From Lachnospiraceae bacterium (lineage in GTDB: Bacteria; Bacillota; Clostridia; Lachnospirales; Lachnospiraceae), in assembly GCA_024693545.1 (NCBI GenBank), contig JAILKT010000111.1, positions 1 through 37,652 of the forward strand: 37,652 nucleotides of DNA, in the 5' to 3' direction. Below, in pieces: positions 15,383-24,118 of this stretch. The notes under the pieces are model-generated. The model made no database searches, had not been told where the DNA came from, and saw only the letters and a list, made by a program, of their open reading frames with translations. Position numbers and translations under genes: made by a program. Each line of letters begins with the position of its first letter. Position 1 is the first letter of the stretch.

Positions 15383-18037
15383 ATGAAAAAATTTACATCA
15401 AATGAACTCAGAAAAGCATGGATAGATTTCTACACAAAGAGGGGACATGTTGATTGTAAGGCGGTTTCGCTTGTGTCTGACGGATCGACCGGCGTAATGT
15501 TTAACGTAGCGGGAATGCAGCCGCTTATGCCTTACCTTCTCGGCAAGAAGCATCCGCTCGGAACAAGGCTCTGCAACATTCAGGGCTGCGTTCGTACAAA
15601 CGATATCGAATCTGTCGGTGATCAGAGCCACGGAACATTCTTTGAGATGATGGGCAGCTGGTCACTCGGTGATTATTTTAAGGAAGAACGATGCAAATGG
15701 AGCTTTGAGCTGCTTACGGAAGTTTTCGGATTTGATGCCGATCACCTTGCAGCCACAGTTTTTGCCGGTGATGATAATGCACCTAGAGATGAAGAAGGAG
15801 CTGCATGCCGTATCGCATCGGGATTCAGAAAAGACCGTATTTTCTATCTCCCTGCTGAAGATAACTGGTGGGGTCTTGAGTTTGGACCTTGCGGACCCGA
15901 TTCCGAGATGTTCTATGTGAAAGACGTTCCCGACTGCGGACCCGACTGCGGCCCCGGATGTCACTGCGGCAAATATACAGAGATCGGTAACGACGTATTT
16001 ATGCAGTATGAAAAGCATCAGGACGGCACGCTTACGCCTCTTGAAAAGAAGAATGTCGATACCGGATGGGGACTCGAAAGAAATCTTGCATTCCTTAACG
16101 GAACAAGCGATGTGTACAGAACAGATATTCACGCACCCGTTATTTCCTATATGGAAAAGGTAAGCGGACAGGTTTATGACAAGGATGCGGCAATAACACG
16201 GTCTATGAGGATCGTTGCGGATCATACAAGAACAGCCGTAATGCTTATCGGTGATGCGGCAAGACTTACTCCTTCGAATGCAGGCCCCGGATATGTTCTC
16301 AGAAGACTTATAAGACGAGCTGTAAGACATGCGCGTGTTGTCGGTCTTAAGAGTGAGGACCTCATCAAGTGCGCTTCGATCTATATTGATGAAGTATATG
16401 CGGAAAGCTATCCGAATCTTGTTACGGCCCGCAGCTTTGTACTTGATGAACTCAGAAAAGAGATCGAGCGTTTCGAGAGTACACTTGAAAACGGTATGAA
16501 GGAACTGGGCAAGATACTTGATTCGAAGAAGGAAACGGGAGAGAAGACGGTAAGCGGTAAGGAAGCATTCTACCTTTACGATACATTCGGATTTCCGCTT
16601 GAGCTTACTGTGGAGATGGCAGGCGAGGAAGGTCTCACGGTTGATGAAAAGGGCTTTGAGGTTTCCATGGAAGAGCAGAAAGAGCTTGCCAGACGCGGAA
16701 AAAGCTTTGCGCAGAAAGATACGTCGAGTGTCTTTGATTCGCTTGATGAATCGCTTTCAACAGAGTTCCTCGGTTATGATGCCCTCGGATGTGACGGAAG
16801 CATTATTGCGATCGCACAGAAAGATGCTCTTACAGACGAACTTGCATCGGGCAGCGAAGGCACGATCATAACCGACAAAACCACATTCTACGGAACAATG
16901 GGTGGTCAGGTAGGCGATATAGGTGAGATCCTCGGTAAGGACGGATCGAAGTTTACAGTAACAGAGACTGTTCATGTTGCAGGCGGAAGAACCGCTCATA
17001 TCGGAAAAGTTGTTTCCGGAAGCTTTAAGAAATCGGATAAGGTTTCGCTGAATGTGGACAAGGAGAACCGCGCAAAGACATGCAGAAATCATTCCGCTAC
17101 GCATCTCCTTCAGGCAGCGCTTCGTGAAGTACTCGGAAACGATGCTCACCAGGCAGGTTCTTATCAGGATCCCGAAAGAACACGTTTCGACTTCTCATAC
17201 GGTCAGGCCATGACGAAAGATCAGATCGAAAAGGTTGAGAATATCGTAAATAAGAAGATTGAAGAAGATATTCAGGTCACAACCGACTGCATGGGCATTG
17301 AAGAAGCAAAGAAGACAGGAGCAATGGCTCTCTTCGGAGAAAAGTACGGCGATACCGTAAGGGTTGTTTCGATGGGCGATTTCTCTAAGGAGCTTTGCGG
17401 CGGTACACATGTTAAGCATACAGGTGATATAGCTTCGTTTAAGATACTTTCGGAATCGGGTGTTGCTTCGGGAGTCAGGAGAATAGAAGCTATCACAGGA
17501 AGACATGTAACGGACCATTACAAGAAGGAAGAAGACATTCTCTACGCAGCAGCTGCAGCGGTAAAGACAGATATAGCTTCGCTTCCCGCAAAGGTAGCTT
17601 CAATGCAGGAAGAGATCAAAGCTCTTATGGCCGAAAACGAGAAGCTGAAATCTAAGATCAACAGCGCAAAACTCGGAGATATGTCTGATAAGACAATAGA
17701 TATCAAGGGCGTAAAGCTTATAGCAACGAGCGTTAAGGACGTTGATATGAATGGCCTGAGAGACCTTGGCGATAAGCTTAAGTCTCAGATCGGTGAGGGA
17801 GTGGTCTTCATTGCTTCCGCTATCGACGGTAAAGCATGTTTGCTTGCAATGGCGACTGACGGCGCAGTTGCTCGCGGCGCCCATGCAGGCAACCTCATCA
17901 AAGAGGCAGCCGTTCTCGTAGGAGGAGGCGGCGGTGGACGCCCCAATATGGCTCAGGCAGGCGGAAAGAATCCCGCAGGTATAGACAAGGCGGTTGCGGC
18001 AGCAGCTGATATTGTCATGGGACAGATAAAGGACTGA
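15383..18037 (+). CDS. alaS: Alanyl-tRNA synthetase
   Basis: 884 aa, full length for the bacterial enzyme. It charges tRNA-Ala and edits mischarged serine and glycine. Order: class II catalytic domain (from the N-terminus, with RTNDIESVGDQSHGTFFEMM), a tRNA-binding middle domain, the editing domain with His570/His574 (NHSATH) and Cys672/His676 (CGGTH), and a C-terminal C-Ala domain with the Gly-rich GGGGGGRPNMAQAGG. The catalytic domain has a Cys cluster, Cys185, Cys189, Cys193, Cys195 and His194, which may hold a metal. ATG 15383 is better spaced from GAGGGAG (15368-15374) than GTG 15380. tlyA follows 6 nt later. Confidence 0.97.
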   Translation: MKKFTSNELRKAWIDFYTKRGHVDCKAVSLVSDGSTGVMFNVAGMQPLMPYLLGKKHPLGTRLCNIQGCVRTNDIESVGDQSHGTFFEMMGSWSLGDYFKEERCKWSFELLTEVFGFDADHLAATVFAGDDNAPRDEEGAACRIASGFRKDRIFYLPAEDNWWGLEFGPCGPDSEMFYVKDVPDCGPDCGPGCHCGKYTEIGNDVFMQYEKHQDGTLTPLEKKNVDTGWGLERNLAFLNGTSDVYRTDIHAPVISYMEKVSGQVYDKDAAITRSMRIVADHTRTAVMLIGDAARLTPSNAGPGYVLRRLIRRAVRHARVVGLKSEDLIKCASIYIDEVYAESYPNLVTARSFVLDELRKEIERFESTLENGMKELGKILDSKKETGEKTVSGKEAFYLYDTFGFPLELTVEMAGEEGLTVDEKGFEVSMEEQKELARRGKSFAQKDTSSVFDSLDESLSTEFLGYDALGCDGSIIAIAQKDALTDELASGSEGTIITDKTTFYGTMGGQVGDIGEILGKDGSKFTVTETVHVAGGRTAHIGKVVSGSFKKSDKVSLNVDKENRAKTCRNHSATHLLQAALREVLGNDAHQAGSYQDPERTRFDFSYGQAMTKDQIEKVENIVNKKIEEDIQVTTDCMGIEEAKKTGAMALFGEKYGDTVRVVSMGDFSKELCGGTHVKHTGDIASFKILSESGVASGVRRIEAITGRHVTDHYKKEEDILYAAAAAVKTDIASLPAKVASMQEEIKALMAENEKLKSKINSAKLGDMSDKTIDIKGVKLIATSVKDVDMNGLRDLGDKLKSQIGEGVVFIASAIDGKACLLAMATDGAVARGAHAGNLIKEAAVLVGGGGGGRPNMAQAGGKNPAGIDKAVAAAADIVMGQIKD

Positions 18038-18043
18038 CAGTGT

Positions 18044-18895
18044 ATGGCCGGTAAGATACGACTTGATGTGCTGGTCGTAGAAAGACGACTGGCTGATTCG
18101 AGAGAAAAAGCTAAAGCATATATCATGGCAGGCAATGTCTTCGTGAACGGAGTTCGTGAGGATAAAGCCGGAACAATGGTTAAAGAGGACTGTGAGCTTG
18201 AACTTAAAGGGATAGCAGGCAAGTATGTGAGCCGGGGTGGATTTAAGCTTGAAAAGGCTGTTGAACTATGGAATGTTCCGCTTGAAGGCAGGATATGCAT
18301 GGATGTAGGATCATCGACAGGCGGATTTACGGATTGCATGCTTCAAAACGGGGCTGTTCGCGTTTATGCGATAGATTCGGGAACAAACCAGCTTGCATGG
18401 AAACTCAGGAGCGATCCGAGAGTGATTTCGAAAGAACAGACGAACATTCGTTATGTGACGCCCGAAGATATACCTGACGTGATACAGACGGTTTCTATCG
18501 ATGTTTCTTTTATATCACTCACGAAGGTGCTTTCCCCGGTGAGGGCTCTTTGTGAAGACGGGGCATACATTGTAACGCTTATTAAGCCGCAGTTCGAGGC
18601 AGGCAGAGAAAAAGTCGGAAAGAAAGGCGTTGTTCGTGAAAAATCCACGCATACGGAAGTGATCGCAAATGTGATAGGATATGCGTCAGCGCATGGTTAT
18701 GAGTTTAAAGAACTTTCATTTTCACCGATACGCGGACCTGAAGGCAACATCGAATACCTTGCTCTTTTTGAAGCAATGCGCGGATACGGAGTAAATGACG
18801 GGGAAGATGCACAGGAAAGTCACGAGGTTGATCCGGAGACGGTTCTTTTAATAGAAAAAACAGTGGATCAGGCTCATGCCGAGCTTGATCGCTGA
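18044..18895 (+). CDS. tlyA: TlyA-family rRNA 2'-O-methyltransferase
   Basis: 283 aa. An N-terminal S4 RNA-binding domain (RLDVLVVERRLADSREKAKA, GNVFVNG) precedes an FtsJ/RrmJ-type methyltransferase domain with the SAM-binding motif DVGSSTGGFTDCML and the later DVSFISL. TlyA enzymes methylate 2'-OH positions of 16S and often 23S rRNA; the old name hemolysin A is misleading. It begins 6 nt after alaS with AAAGGA spaced about 10 nt, so it is probably co-transcribed. The tlyA-nadK-argR order is common in Clostridia. Confidence 0.93.
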   Translation: MAGKIRLDVLVVERRLADSREKAKAYIMAGNVFVNGVREDKAGTMVKEDCELELKGIAGKYVSRGGFKLEKAVELWNVPLEGRICMDVGSSTGGFTDCMLQNGAVRVYAIDSGTNQLAWKLRSDPRVISKEQTNIRYVTPEDIPDVIQTVSIDVSFISLTKVLSPVRALCEDGAYIVTLIKPQFEAGREKVGKKGVVREKSTHTEVIANVIGYASAHGYEFKELSFSPIRGPEGNIEYLALFEAMRGYGVNDGEDAQESHEVDPETVLLIEKTVDQAHAELDR

Positions 18896-18939
18896 TCCGG
18901 AACAGACCTTGGGTATTTAAGAGAATCGGAGGAAAAACT

Positions 18940-19818
18940 GTGAGGGATAAGTATTGCCTGGTTACAAATGCAACAAAAGACAAGGGTCTTAAAGTAACTA
19001 ATGAGATCGCAAATCGGATCAGAAACGCCGGCCATGAATGCATAGTTATAAGCGACATTGACTTTAAGGGAGATTCGGCCGGAATTCTGCGCGGTCTTGA
19101 GCCTGTCGATGCTACGTGCAAATGCTGTATAGTTCTCGGCGGAGACGGGACACTTATCAGAACATCGAGAATATTATGTGCCGGAGGGGTTCCCGTTGTA
19201 GGCATAAATCTCGGAATGCTCGGTTTTCTGTCGGTAATTGAAAAAAACAATATAGACAAGGCACTGGATAACATATTAAGCGGTAATTATATAGTTGAAG
19301 ACAGGATGATGCTCAGGGCCGATATACCCGGTCAAAATGCCTATAAAGGAATTATCGCGCTTAATGATATAGTCGTTACAAGAAGCGGACGTTCCAGACT
19401 GATATCGGTTGCGGTGAAGGTAAACGGGGTACAGGCGGCGGCCTTCCTCGGTGACGGGGTGATCGTTTCAACACCCACCGGTTCGACGGGTTATAACCTT
19501 TCGGCGGGCGGCCCGATCGTAAAACCGCCGGCAAGGCTTATGATAATTACGCCCATATGCCCTCATTCGTTTAATTCGAGAAGTATAGTTATAGATGACG
19601 GAGACAGGATCAGTCTTTCGATCAATGCCAAGGACGGCTCAAACGGAGAAAATGCCGTTATTACCGTCGATGGGCAGGATGTACTTGAAATGGATTCGGA
19701 CGATGAGCTTGTCATCAGCTGTTATGAAAAAACGGCTAAGCTTGTCAGATTTGAAGACACAAGTTTTTTCGGAGTTATCGACAAAAAGTTCGGAGCGGGA
19801 GATAATCCTGTAGGGTAA
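18940..19818 (+). CDS. nadK: NAD kinase
   Basis: 292 aa. It phosphorylates NAD to NADP. Motifs: VLGGDGTLIRTSR with Asp69 in GGDGT, INLGMLGFLS, and the conserved STPTGSTGYNLSAGGPIV, followed by ITPICPHSFNSR. The start is GTG 18940, set by CGGAGGAA just upstream. It sits between tlyA and argR. Length and motifs fit the family. Confidence 0.95.
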   Translation: MRDKYCLVTNATKDKGLKVTNEIANRIRNAGHECIVISDIDFKGDSAGILRGLEPVDATCKCCIVLGGDGTLIRTSRILCAGGVPVVGINLGMLGFLSVIEKNNIDKALDNILSGNYIVEDRMMLRADIPGQNAYKGIIALNDIVVTRSGRSRLISVAVKVNGVQAAAFLGDGVIVSTPTGSTGYNLSAGGPIVKPPARLMIITPICPHSFNSRSIVIDDGDRISLSINAKDGSNGENAVITVDGQDVLEMDSDDELVISCYEKTAKLVRFEDTSFFGVIDKKFGAGDNPVG

Positions 19819-19881
19819 TGTGATTTGGGACCCGGAGAAGTAATGTGGTGAACGTTTGGTCCTGAACATGGAGGAGTGTGC

Positions 19882-20346
19882 ATGAAAAATGAGAGACATC
19901 TGAAGATAATCGAACTTATCGGAAAGCATGAGATCGAAACACAGGAAGAACTCGGAGAACTTCTTAAGAAAGCCGGTTACAATGTGACGCAGGCTACGAT
20001 ATCACGCGATATAAGACAGCTTAAGCTTACCAAGGTGACAACTCATGACGGAGGGCAGAAATACGCGCTGCTGAGCGACGTACCGAAACCGCCTTCTCCG
20101 CAGGGAAAATATAAAAGAGTCCTTTCGGACGGTTTTGTTTCGATGGACACAGCTCACAGGATACTTGTGATAAAAACAGTGGCCGGGATGGCTATGGCCG
20201 TGGCAGCAGCCATCGATGAGCTGCACCCTCCCGGAATGGTAGGTTGTATTGCCGGCGACGATACGATAATGTGTGCTGTTAAGACAGGCGCCGATACGGC
20301 ACATATTGTTGCGATGATAAAAGATATAATCAGAGAGACACGCTAG
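19882..20346 (+). CDS. argR: Arginine repressor
   Basis: 154 aa, the usual length. The N-terminal winged helix-turn-helix includes QATISRDIRQLKLTKV, and the C-terminal arginine-binding hexamerisation domain includes GCIAGDDTIMCAV. With arginine it represses biosynthetic genes and may activate catabolic ones; none of its usual targets lies in this window. ATG 19882 is placed by GGAGGAG at 19870-19876; the GTG at 19876 overlaps that ribosome site. In many Firmicutes recN follows directly, but here three genes intervene. Confidence 0.95.
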   Translation: MKNERHLKIIELIGKHEIETQEELGELLKKAGYNVTQATISRDIRQLKLTKVTTHDGGQKYALLSDVPKPPSPQGKYKRVLSDGFVSMDTAHRILVIKTVAGMAMAVAAAIDELHPPGMVGCIAGDDTIMCAVKTGADTAHIVAMIKDIIRETR

Positions 20347-20395
20347 CTTATCGGCAGGGATAAAAGATGTTTCGGGGCTAAAGCGGATAAATGCA

Positions 20396-20507
20396 AAAGC
20401 GAAACCGTGAAAGCAGGGCGGCTTCAAAATGAAAGCGAAACCGTGGAAACAGGGCGGCTTCAAAATGAAAGCGAAACCGTGGAAACAGGACGGTTTCAAA
20501 ACGAAAG
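20396..20507. repeat. Three 36-bp tandem repeats between argR and yebC
   Basis: Units at 20396-20431, 20432-20467 and 20468-20503 are followed by 4 bp of a fourth. Units 1 and 2 differ at 2 positions, units 2 and 3 at 3. Each unit contains GCGAAACCGTG and CTTCAAAA (TTTCAAAA in unit 3). There are no spacers, so this is a minisatellite-like array. The rest of the 195-bp gap holds only the yebC ribosome site. Confidence 0.95.
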
Positions 20508-20541
20508 TACATATGTGAGAAAATGATAAGGAGATAAAAAA

Positions 20542-21270
20542 ATGTCAGGACATTCAAAATTTGCCAATATCAAGCATAAGAAAGAGAAGAACGACGCAGC
20601 AAAGGGAAGAATATTCACGCAGCTCGGACGTGAGATCGCTGTAGCCGTTAAAGAAGGCGGCCCCGATGTCAACAACAATTCAAGGCTTAAGGCAGTGGTT
20701 GCAAAAGCAAAAGCCAACAACATGACGAACGACACCATTGAGCGCTCGATCAAGAAGGCTGCAGGCGACATCGGATCGGTAAACTATGAGAAGGTTACAT
20801 ATGAAGGATACGGTCCTTCGGGCTCGGCCATCATCGTAGTAGCTCTTACAGACAATAAGAACAGAACGGCAGCCAATGTTCGTAACGCCTTCACGAAGGG
20901 CGGCGGAAGTGTCGGAACACAGGGCTGTGTAAGCTATATGTTTGATGAAAAAGGGCAGATCATAATCGATAAAGAAGAATGTGAGATGGATGCCGACGAG
21001 CTTATGATGCTCGCACTTGACGCAGGTGCTGAGGATTTCTCGGATGAAGAGGATTCTTATGAAGTGATCACCGCACCCGCTGATTTTGAGGCTGTTCGCG
21101 AGGCACTTGAGACCGCAAAGATTCCCATGCTCGAGGCTGATGTTACAATGATCCCCCAGACATATGTAACACTCACCGATGAGAACGATATCAAGATGAT
21201 CACAAGAACACTTGATATGCTTGATGACGATGACGATGTTCAGAACGTTTATCACAACTGGGACGAATGA
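20542..21270 (+). CDS. yebC: YebC/PmpR-family protein
   Basis: 242 aa, the full family length (about 240). It starts with the invariant [14 protein letters not shown] and has [18 protein letters not shown], the [12 protein letters not shown] block and the [14 protein letters not shown] stretch. YebC-type proteins were described as DNA-binding regulators; recent work also links the family to relief of ribosome stalling at proline-rich or hard-to-translate motifs. Which role applies here cannot be read from sequence. AAGGAG sits 7-8 nt before ATG 20542. It separates argR from the antiporter genes. Confidence 0.94.
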   Translation: MSGHSKFANIKHKKEKNDAAKGRIFTQLGREIAVAVKEGGPDVNNNSRLKAVVAKAKANNMTNDTIERSIKKAAGDIGSVNYEKVTYEGYGPSGSAIIVVALTDNKNRTAANVRNAFTKGGGSVGTQGCVSYMFDEKGQIIIDKEECEMDADELMMLALDAGAEDFSDEEDSYEVITAPADFEAVREALETAKIPMLEADVTMIPQTYVTLTDENDIKMITRTLDMLDDDDDVQNVYHNWDE

Positions 21271-21297
21271 TAAACCTTAACCCGCCGAGATCACAGT

Positions 21298-21325
21298 TTG
21301 CTTTTAGAGGAAAAAGCGGTATAAT
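21298..21325 (+). promoter_or_regulatory. Promoter of the antiporter-trkA pair
   Basis: TTGCTT (21298-21303), 16-nt spacer, perfect TATAAT (21320-21325). The predicted start near 21332 leaves almost no leader for an ATG at 21338, supporting ATG 21356 as the real start. Confidence 0.65.
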
Positions 21326-21355
21326 GTTTCAGAGAAAATGAAAGGTCAATACCTT

Positions 21356-22663
21356 ATGAGCATTTTACTTTTTCTGATCATTATACTTGCTTTGATAGTT
21401 GTTATAGGAATTCTAAACGAGAAATATTTTCATCTGCAGTCCGATATCTCATTGATCATGTTTTCACTTGTGATCTCGGCTGCACTTCTTTTAATAAGCA
21501 AGTTTGCAAATATCGAAGCGCTGGACGCTTTTGTTGAGGGACTCGGTAGTTTCGGTTTTGAAAAATATCTGATGGACGGTGTTCTGTGCTTTATGCTTTT
21601 CTCGGGAGCCGGGAAAGTCAATATGAAGAAATTCAGGCAGAACGTGCGCGCGATCAGTCTTCTTGCTCTGCTTACCACCATGATATCATCGGTCGTATAC
21701 GGAGCTCTGTTTTATCTTGTCGGTCTGATATTTAACCTTCCGCTCGATTTTGTCACATGTGTTTTGCTCGGCTGTGTTGTATCACCGACAGACCCGATCG
21801 CAGCGACCGGGATCCTCAACAAGATCGGACTTTCAAAAAATGTATGTTCGGTCATAGAAAATGAGTCGCTGTTTAACGACGGAACAGGTGTCACTCTGTT
21901 CATCTTTGTCAGGGGACTCATTGTTCACAGCAATGACAGTAATTTCTTTGTACTTATGGGACGTGAGATACTCGGTGCGGTTGCAGTCGCACTTGTTGTA
22001 TCGTTCCTTCTTTTCAGGCTTATGAAAGCAACAAGAGATCCCATCAAGTACATTCTTATTTCACTTCTTGATGTGTCGCTTGTTTACATCATATGCGAGC
22101 ATCTCGGATTTTCAGGAGTTATAGCCTCGGTTGTATGCGGAATGTATTATTCGTACGCTATGGGAAAAATGGAGCGGCGTGTGGCGGTTGTCGACCAAAG
22201 ACAGCTTTACAAGGATTTCTGGGACATAGTCGAAAGTCTGCTTAATTCGATTCTTTTTGTAATGATCGGCCTGCTTCTTTTAAACATTGAGGTCAGCAAG
22301 TATGTTTGGATAGTAATTCCCGCAGCGATCATTCTTAACTTTTTGGCAAGGGCATCCGGTGTTTCGATAAGCTGTTTGCTAACGGGGAAGAATATTCCGG
22401 GAAATTACAATGCTCCCGAATATGTGACGCTTATGACGTGGTCGGCACTTAAGGGAGGTCTGTCACTGGCACTTGCGATCGGAACGGGTGAGTTTTTACC
22501 GAAGGAAGTATATGACATATTCATAAATGTTACGTATGTTACGATCTTTTTCACTGTACTCGTACAGGGGCTTACGGTTAAAAAAGTTTACTTTTCTCTT
22601 GAAAAGCATAAGACTGCAAGAATGTTGAAAGTAAGGAAAAACGATCAAAGGAGAAAAGCATGA
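21356..22663 (+). CDS. CPA1-family cation/proton antiporter (NhaP-type)
   Basis: 435 aa with about 12 hydrophobic helices and a short basic tail. The family core is visible: CVVSPTDPIAATGIL and ENESLFNDGTGVTLFIF, the conserved SPTDP and ND motifs of Na+(K+)/H+ exchangers, and later SALKGGLSLALAIG. It exchanges Na+ or K+ for protons across the cell membrane; the ion is not decided by sequence. ATG 21356 has AAAGG 10 nt upstream, while ATG 21338 lies too close to the predicted transcription start. The stop overlaps the next gene (ATGA), so this is one translational unit with a TrkA-type protein. Confidence 0.9.
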   Translation: MSILLFLIIILALIVVIGILNEKYFHLQSDISLIMFSLVISAALLLISKFANIEALDAFVEGLGSFGFEKYLMDGVLCFMLFSGAGKVNMKKFRQNVRAISLLALLTTMISSVVYGALFYLVGLIFNLPLDFVTCVLLGCVVSPTDPIAATGILNKIGLSKNVCSVIENESLFNDGTGVTLFIFVRGLIVHSNDSNFFVLMGREILGAVAVALVVSFLLFRLMKATRDPIKYILISLLDVSLVYIICEHLGFSGVIASVVCGMYYSYAMGKMERRVAVVDQRQLYKDFWDIVESLLNSILFVMIGLLLLNIEVSKYVWIVIPAAIILNFLARASGVSISCLLTGKNIPGNYNAPEYVTLMTWSALKGGLSLALAIGTGEFLPKEVYDIFINVTYVTIFFTVLVQGLTVKKVYFSLEKHKTARMLKVRKNDQRRKA

Positions 22664-24030
22664 AGATAATCATTATCGGAGCCGGAAGAACCGGATGTGC
22701 ACTCATAAAAGCATTGGCGGAAAAAAACTACGATATAACGGTTGTGGAAAAGCAGAAATCTATAGTGGATACCGTTACCGACAGGTATAATGTCAGCGGT
22801 ATCGTTGGAAGCGGCGCATCCAAGGAAACGCTTTATAAGGCGGGCGCAGATACCGCAGATGTCCTAATCGCGCTCACTCCCGTTGATGAGGTAAATATCC
22901 TCAGCTGTATGCAGGCAAAAGCGATCGGAACTTTAAGGACATGCACGAGAGTGTTCCAGCCGGATTTCGCGGCTGAGAGAAAGCAGCTTGAAACAGATCA
23001 GGGGATCGATTATGTATTCAATCCCAAGTATGATATATCCGAAGAGGCGGCGATCAGCATCGGACTGCCCGGTATCGTTAAGCCCGAAGGTGTTTTCGGG
23101 AACAGGATGCAGATGGTTTCCGTTACGATAAAGAACGACTCACCGATCGTCGGCAAAACGCTGTTTGAAGTTAAAAAGGAGCTTAATTCCGAGCTTTTGA
23201 TCTGTACGGTGCTCCGTGATGGAAAACTCATTGTCCCCGACGGAAAATTCACGATAGAATCGGAAGATATAATCGGACTTGCCGCATGCAGGGAAAACCT
23301 TTTTGATGTACTCAATAAGATCGGTATCGTAAGGAAAAAGACAAAGAAAGTCATGATAGTCGGAGGCAGCGTTGCTGCCGAATACCTCATAGAGATGCTT
23401 CTTAAGGATAAGAAGAACATAACGCTTATAGAGTCCGATATAGATCGTTGCAGCGAACTTATGGAAAAATATCCCGATGTAAACGTTTCGTACGGAAGCG
23501 GTGAACTTGCGGATGTACTTGAAAATGAACATATAGCTTCAATGGATGCGGTTGTTTCGTTAACCGACAATGATGAGATGAACATGGTTACGAGTATGTA
23601 CGCCTGGTCGAGAAATGTTCCTTCCGTTATTACGAGCGTTGACGCACCCGAACACTTAAAGCTGCTTCACCGTGTCAATCTCGATATCACGCTTTCGTCT
23701 TCGGAAATCTCGGTTTATAAGCTCATAAGGTTTATACGTAATTGTGAGGTCGATTCCGAGACGAATGAGATAGAGAAATATGCCACCGTAGCCGATAACA
23801 AGGCCGAAGTGCTTCAGTTCTCCGCCGGCGAGGGATTTAAGGGAACAGACAAAAAATTCTGCGATCCCACGTTTAAGCTTAAGAAGAATATAATAATCGC
23901 ATCGATCATACACAACGAAGAACTGGTGATCCCGAACGGGAGCAGCGTTATAAGCAAAGGGGACAAGGTTATAATCGTTTCGGAAAAAAAGAACGGGATA
24001 GAAAGGCTTAACGACATATTTGAGGACTAA
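22660..24030 (+). CDS. trkA: TrkA-type protein with two RCK units
   Basis: 456 aa cytoplasmic regulator. Two tandem units each have a Rossmann-type nucleotide-binding half (IIIGAGRTGCALIKAL at the N-terminus, VMIVGGSVAAEYLIEML near residue 230) followed by a TrkA_C-like domain. This matches TrkA, which binds NAD(H) or adenine nucleotides and gates the K+ channel TrkH. No TrkH is adjacent. Instead the gene overlaps a CPA1 antiporter by 4 nt, so it may gate that antiporter, as RCK proteins do in some K+ efflux systems. Strong AAAGGAG ahead of ATG 22660. The symbol reflects domain architecture, not proven function. Confidence 0.88.
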   Translation: MKIIIIGAGRTGCALIKALAEKNYDITVVEKQKSIVDTVTDRYNVSGIVGSGASKETLYKAGADTADVLIALTPVDEVNILSCMQAKAIGTLRTCTRVFQPDFAAERKQLETDQGIDYVFNPKYDISEEAAISIGLPGIVKPEGVFGNRMQMVSVTIKNDSPIVGKTLFEVKKELNSELLICTVLRDGKLIVPDGKFTIESEDIIGLAACRENLFDVLNKIGIVRKKTKKVMIVGGSVAAEYLIEMLLKDKKNITLIESDIDRCSELMEKYPDVNVSYGSGELADVLENEHIASMDAVVSLTDNDEMNMVTSMYAWSRNVPSVITSVDAPEHLKLLHRVNLDITLSSSEISVYKLIRFIRNCEVDSETNEIEKYATVADNKAEVLQFSAGEGFKGTDKKFCDPTFKLKKNIIIASIIHNEELVIPNGSSVISKGDKVIIVSEKKNGIERLNDIFED

Positions 24031-24057
24031 AGGCGGTGCCTTGAGAGTGAAGAAATC

Positions 24058-24086
24058 TTGAATGCGAGTGACGATTATGGTAAAAT
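24058..24086 (+). promoter_or_regulatory. Promoter of recN
   Basis: TTGAAT (24058-24063), 17 nt, TAAAAT (24081-24086). I looked for a LexA box (GAAC-N4-GTTC type) around it and did not see one. Confidence 0.6.
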
Positions 24087-24118
24087 ATTTCCATGAGTGT
24101 GTGTAGAAGGGAGTAGTT

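Noticed and set aside
20002-20499. Frame on the - strand with a repeated 12-residue peptide (KPPCFHGFAF type)
   Set aside because: The peptide repeat simply reflects the 36-bp DNA repeat, and the rest is antisense to argR.
20396-20507. CRISPR array
   Set aside because: The units are contiguous with no unique spacers, and no cas genes are near.
20429-20518. Possible 29-codon peptide gene within the 36-bp repeats on the + strand
   Set aside because: It has no ribosome site, and its only pattern comes from the repeat itself.
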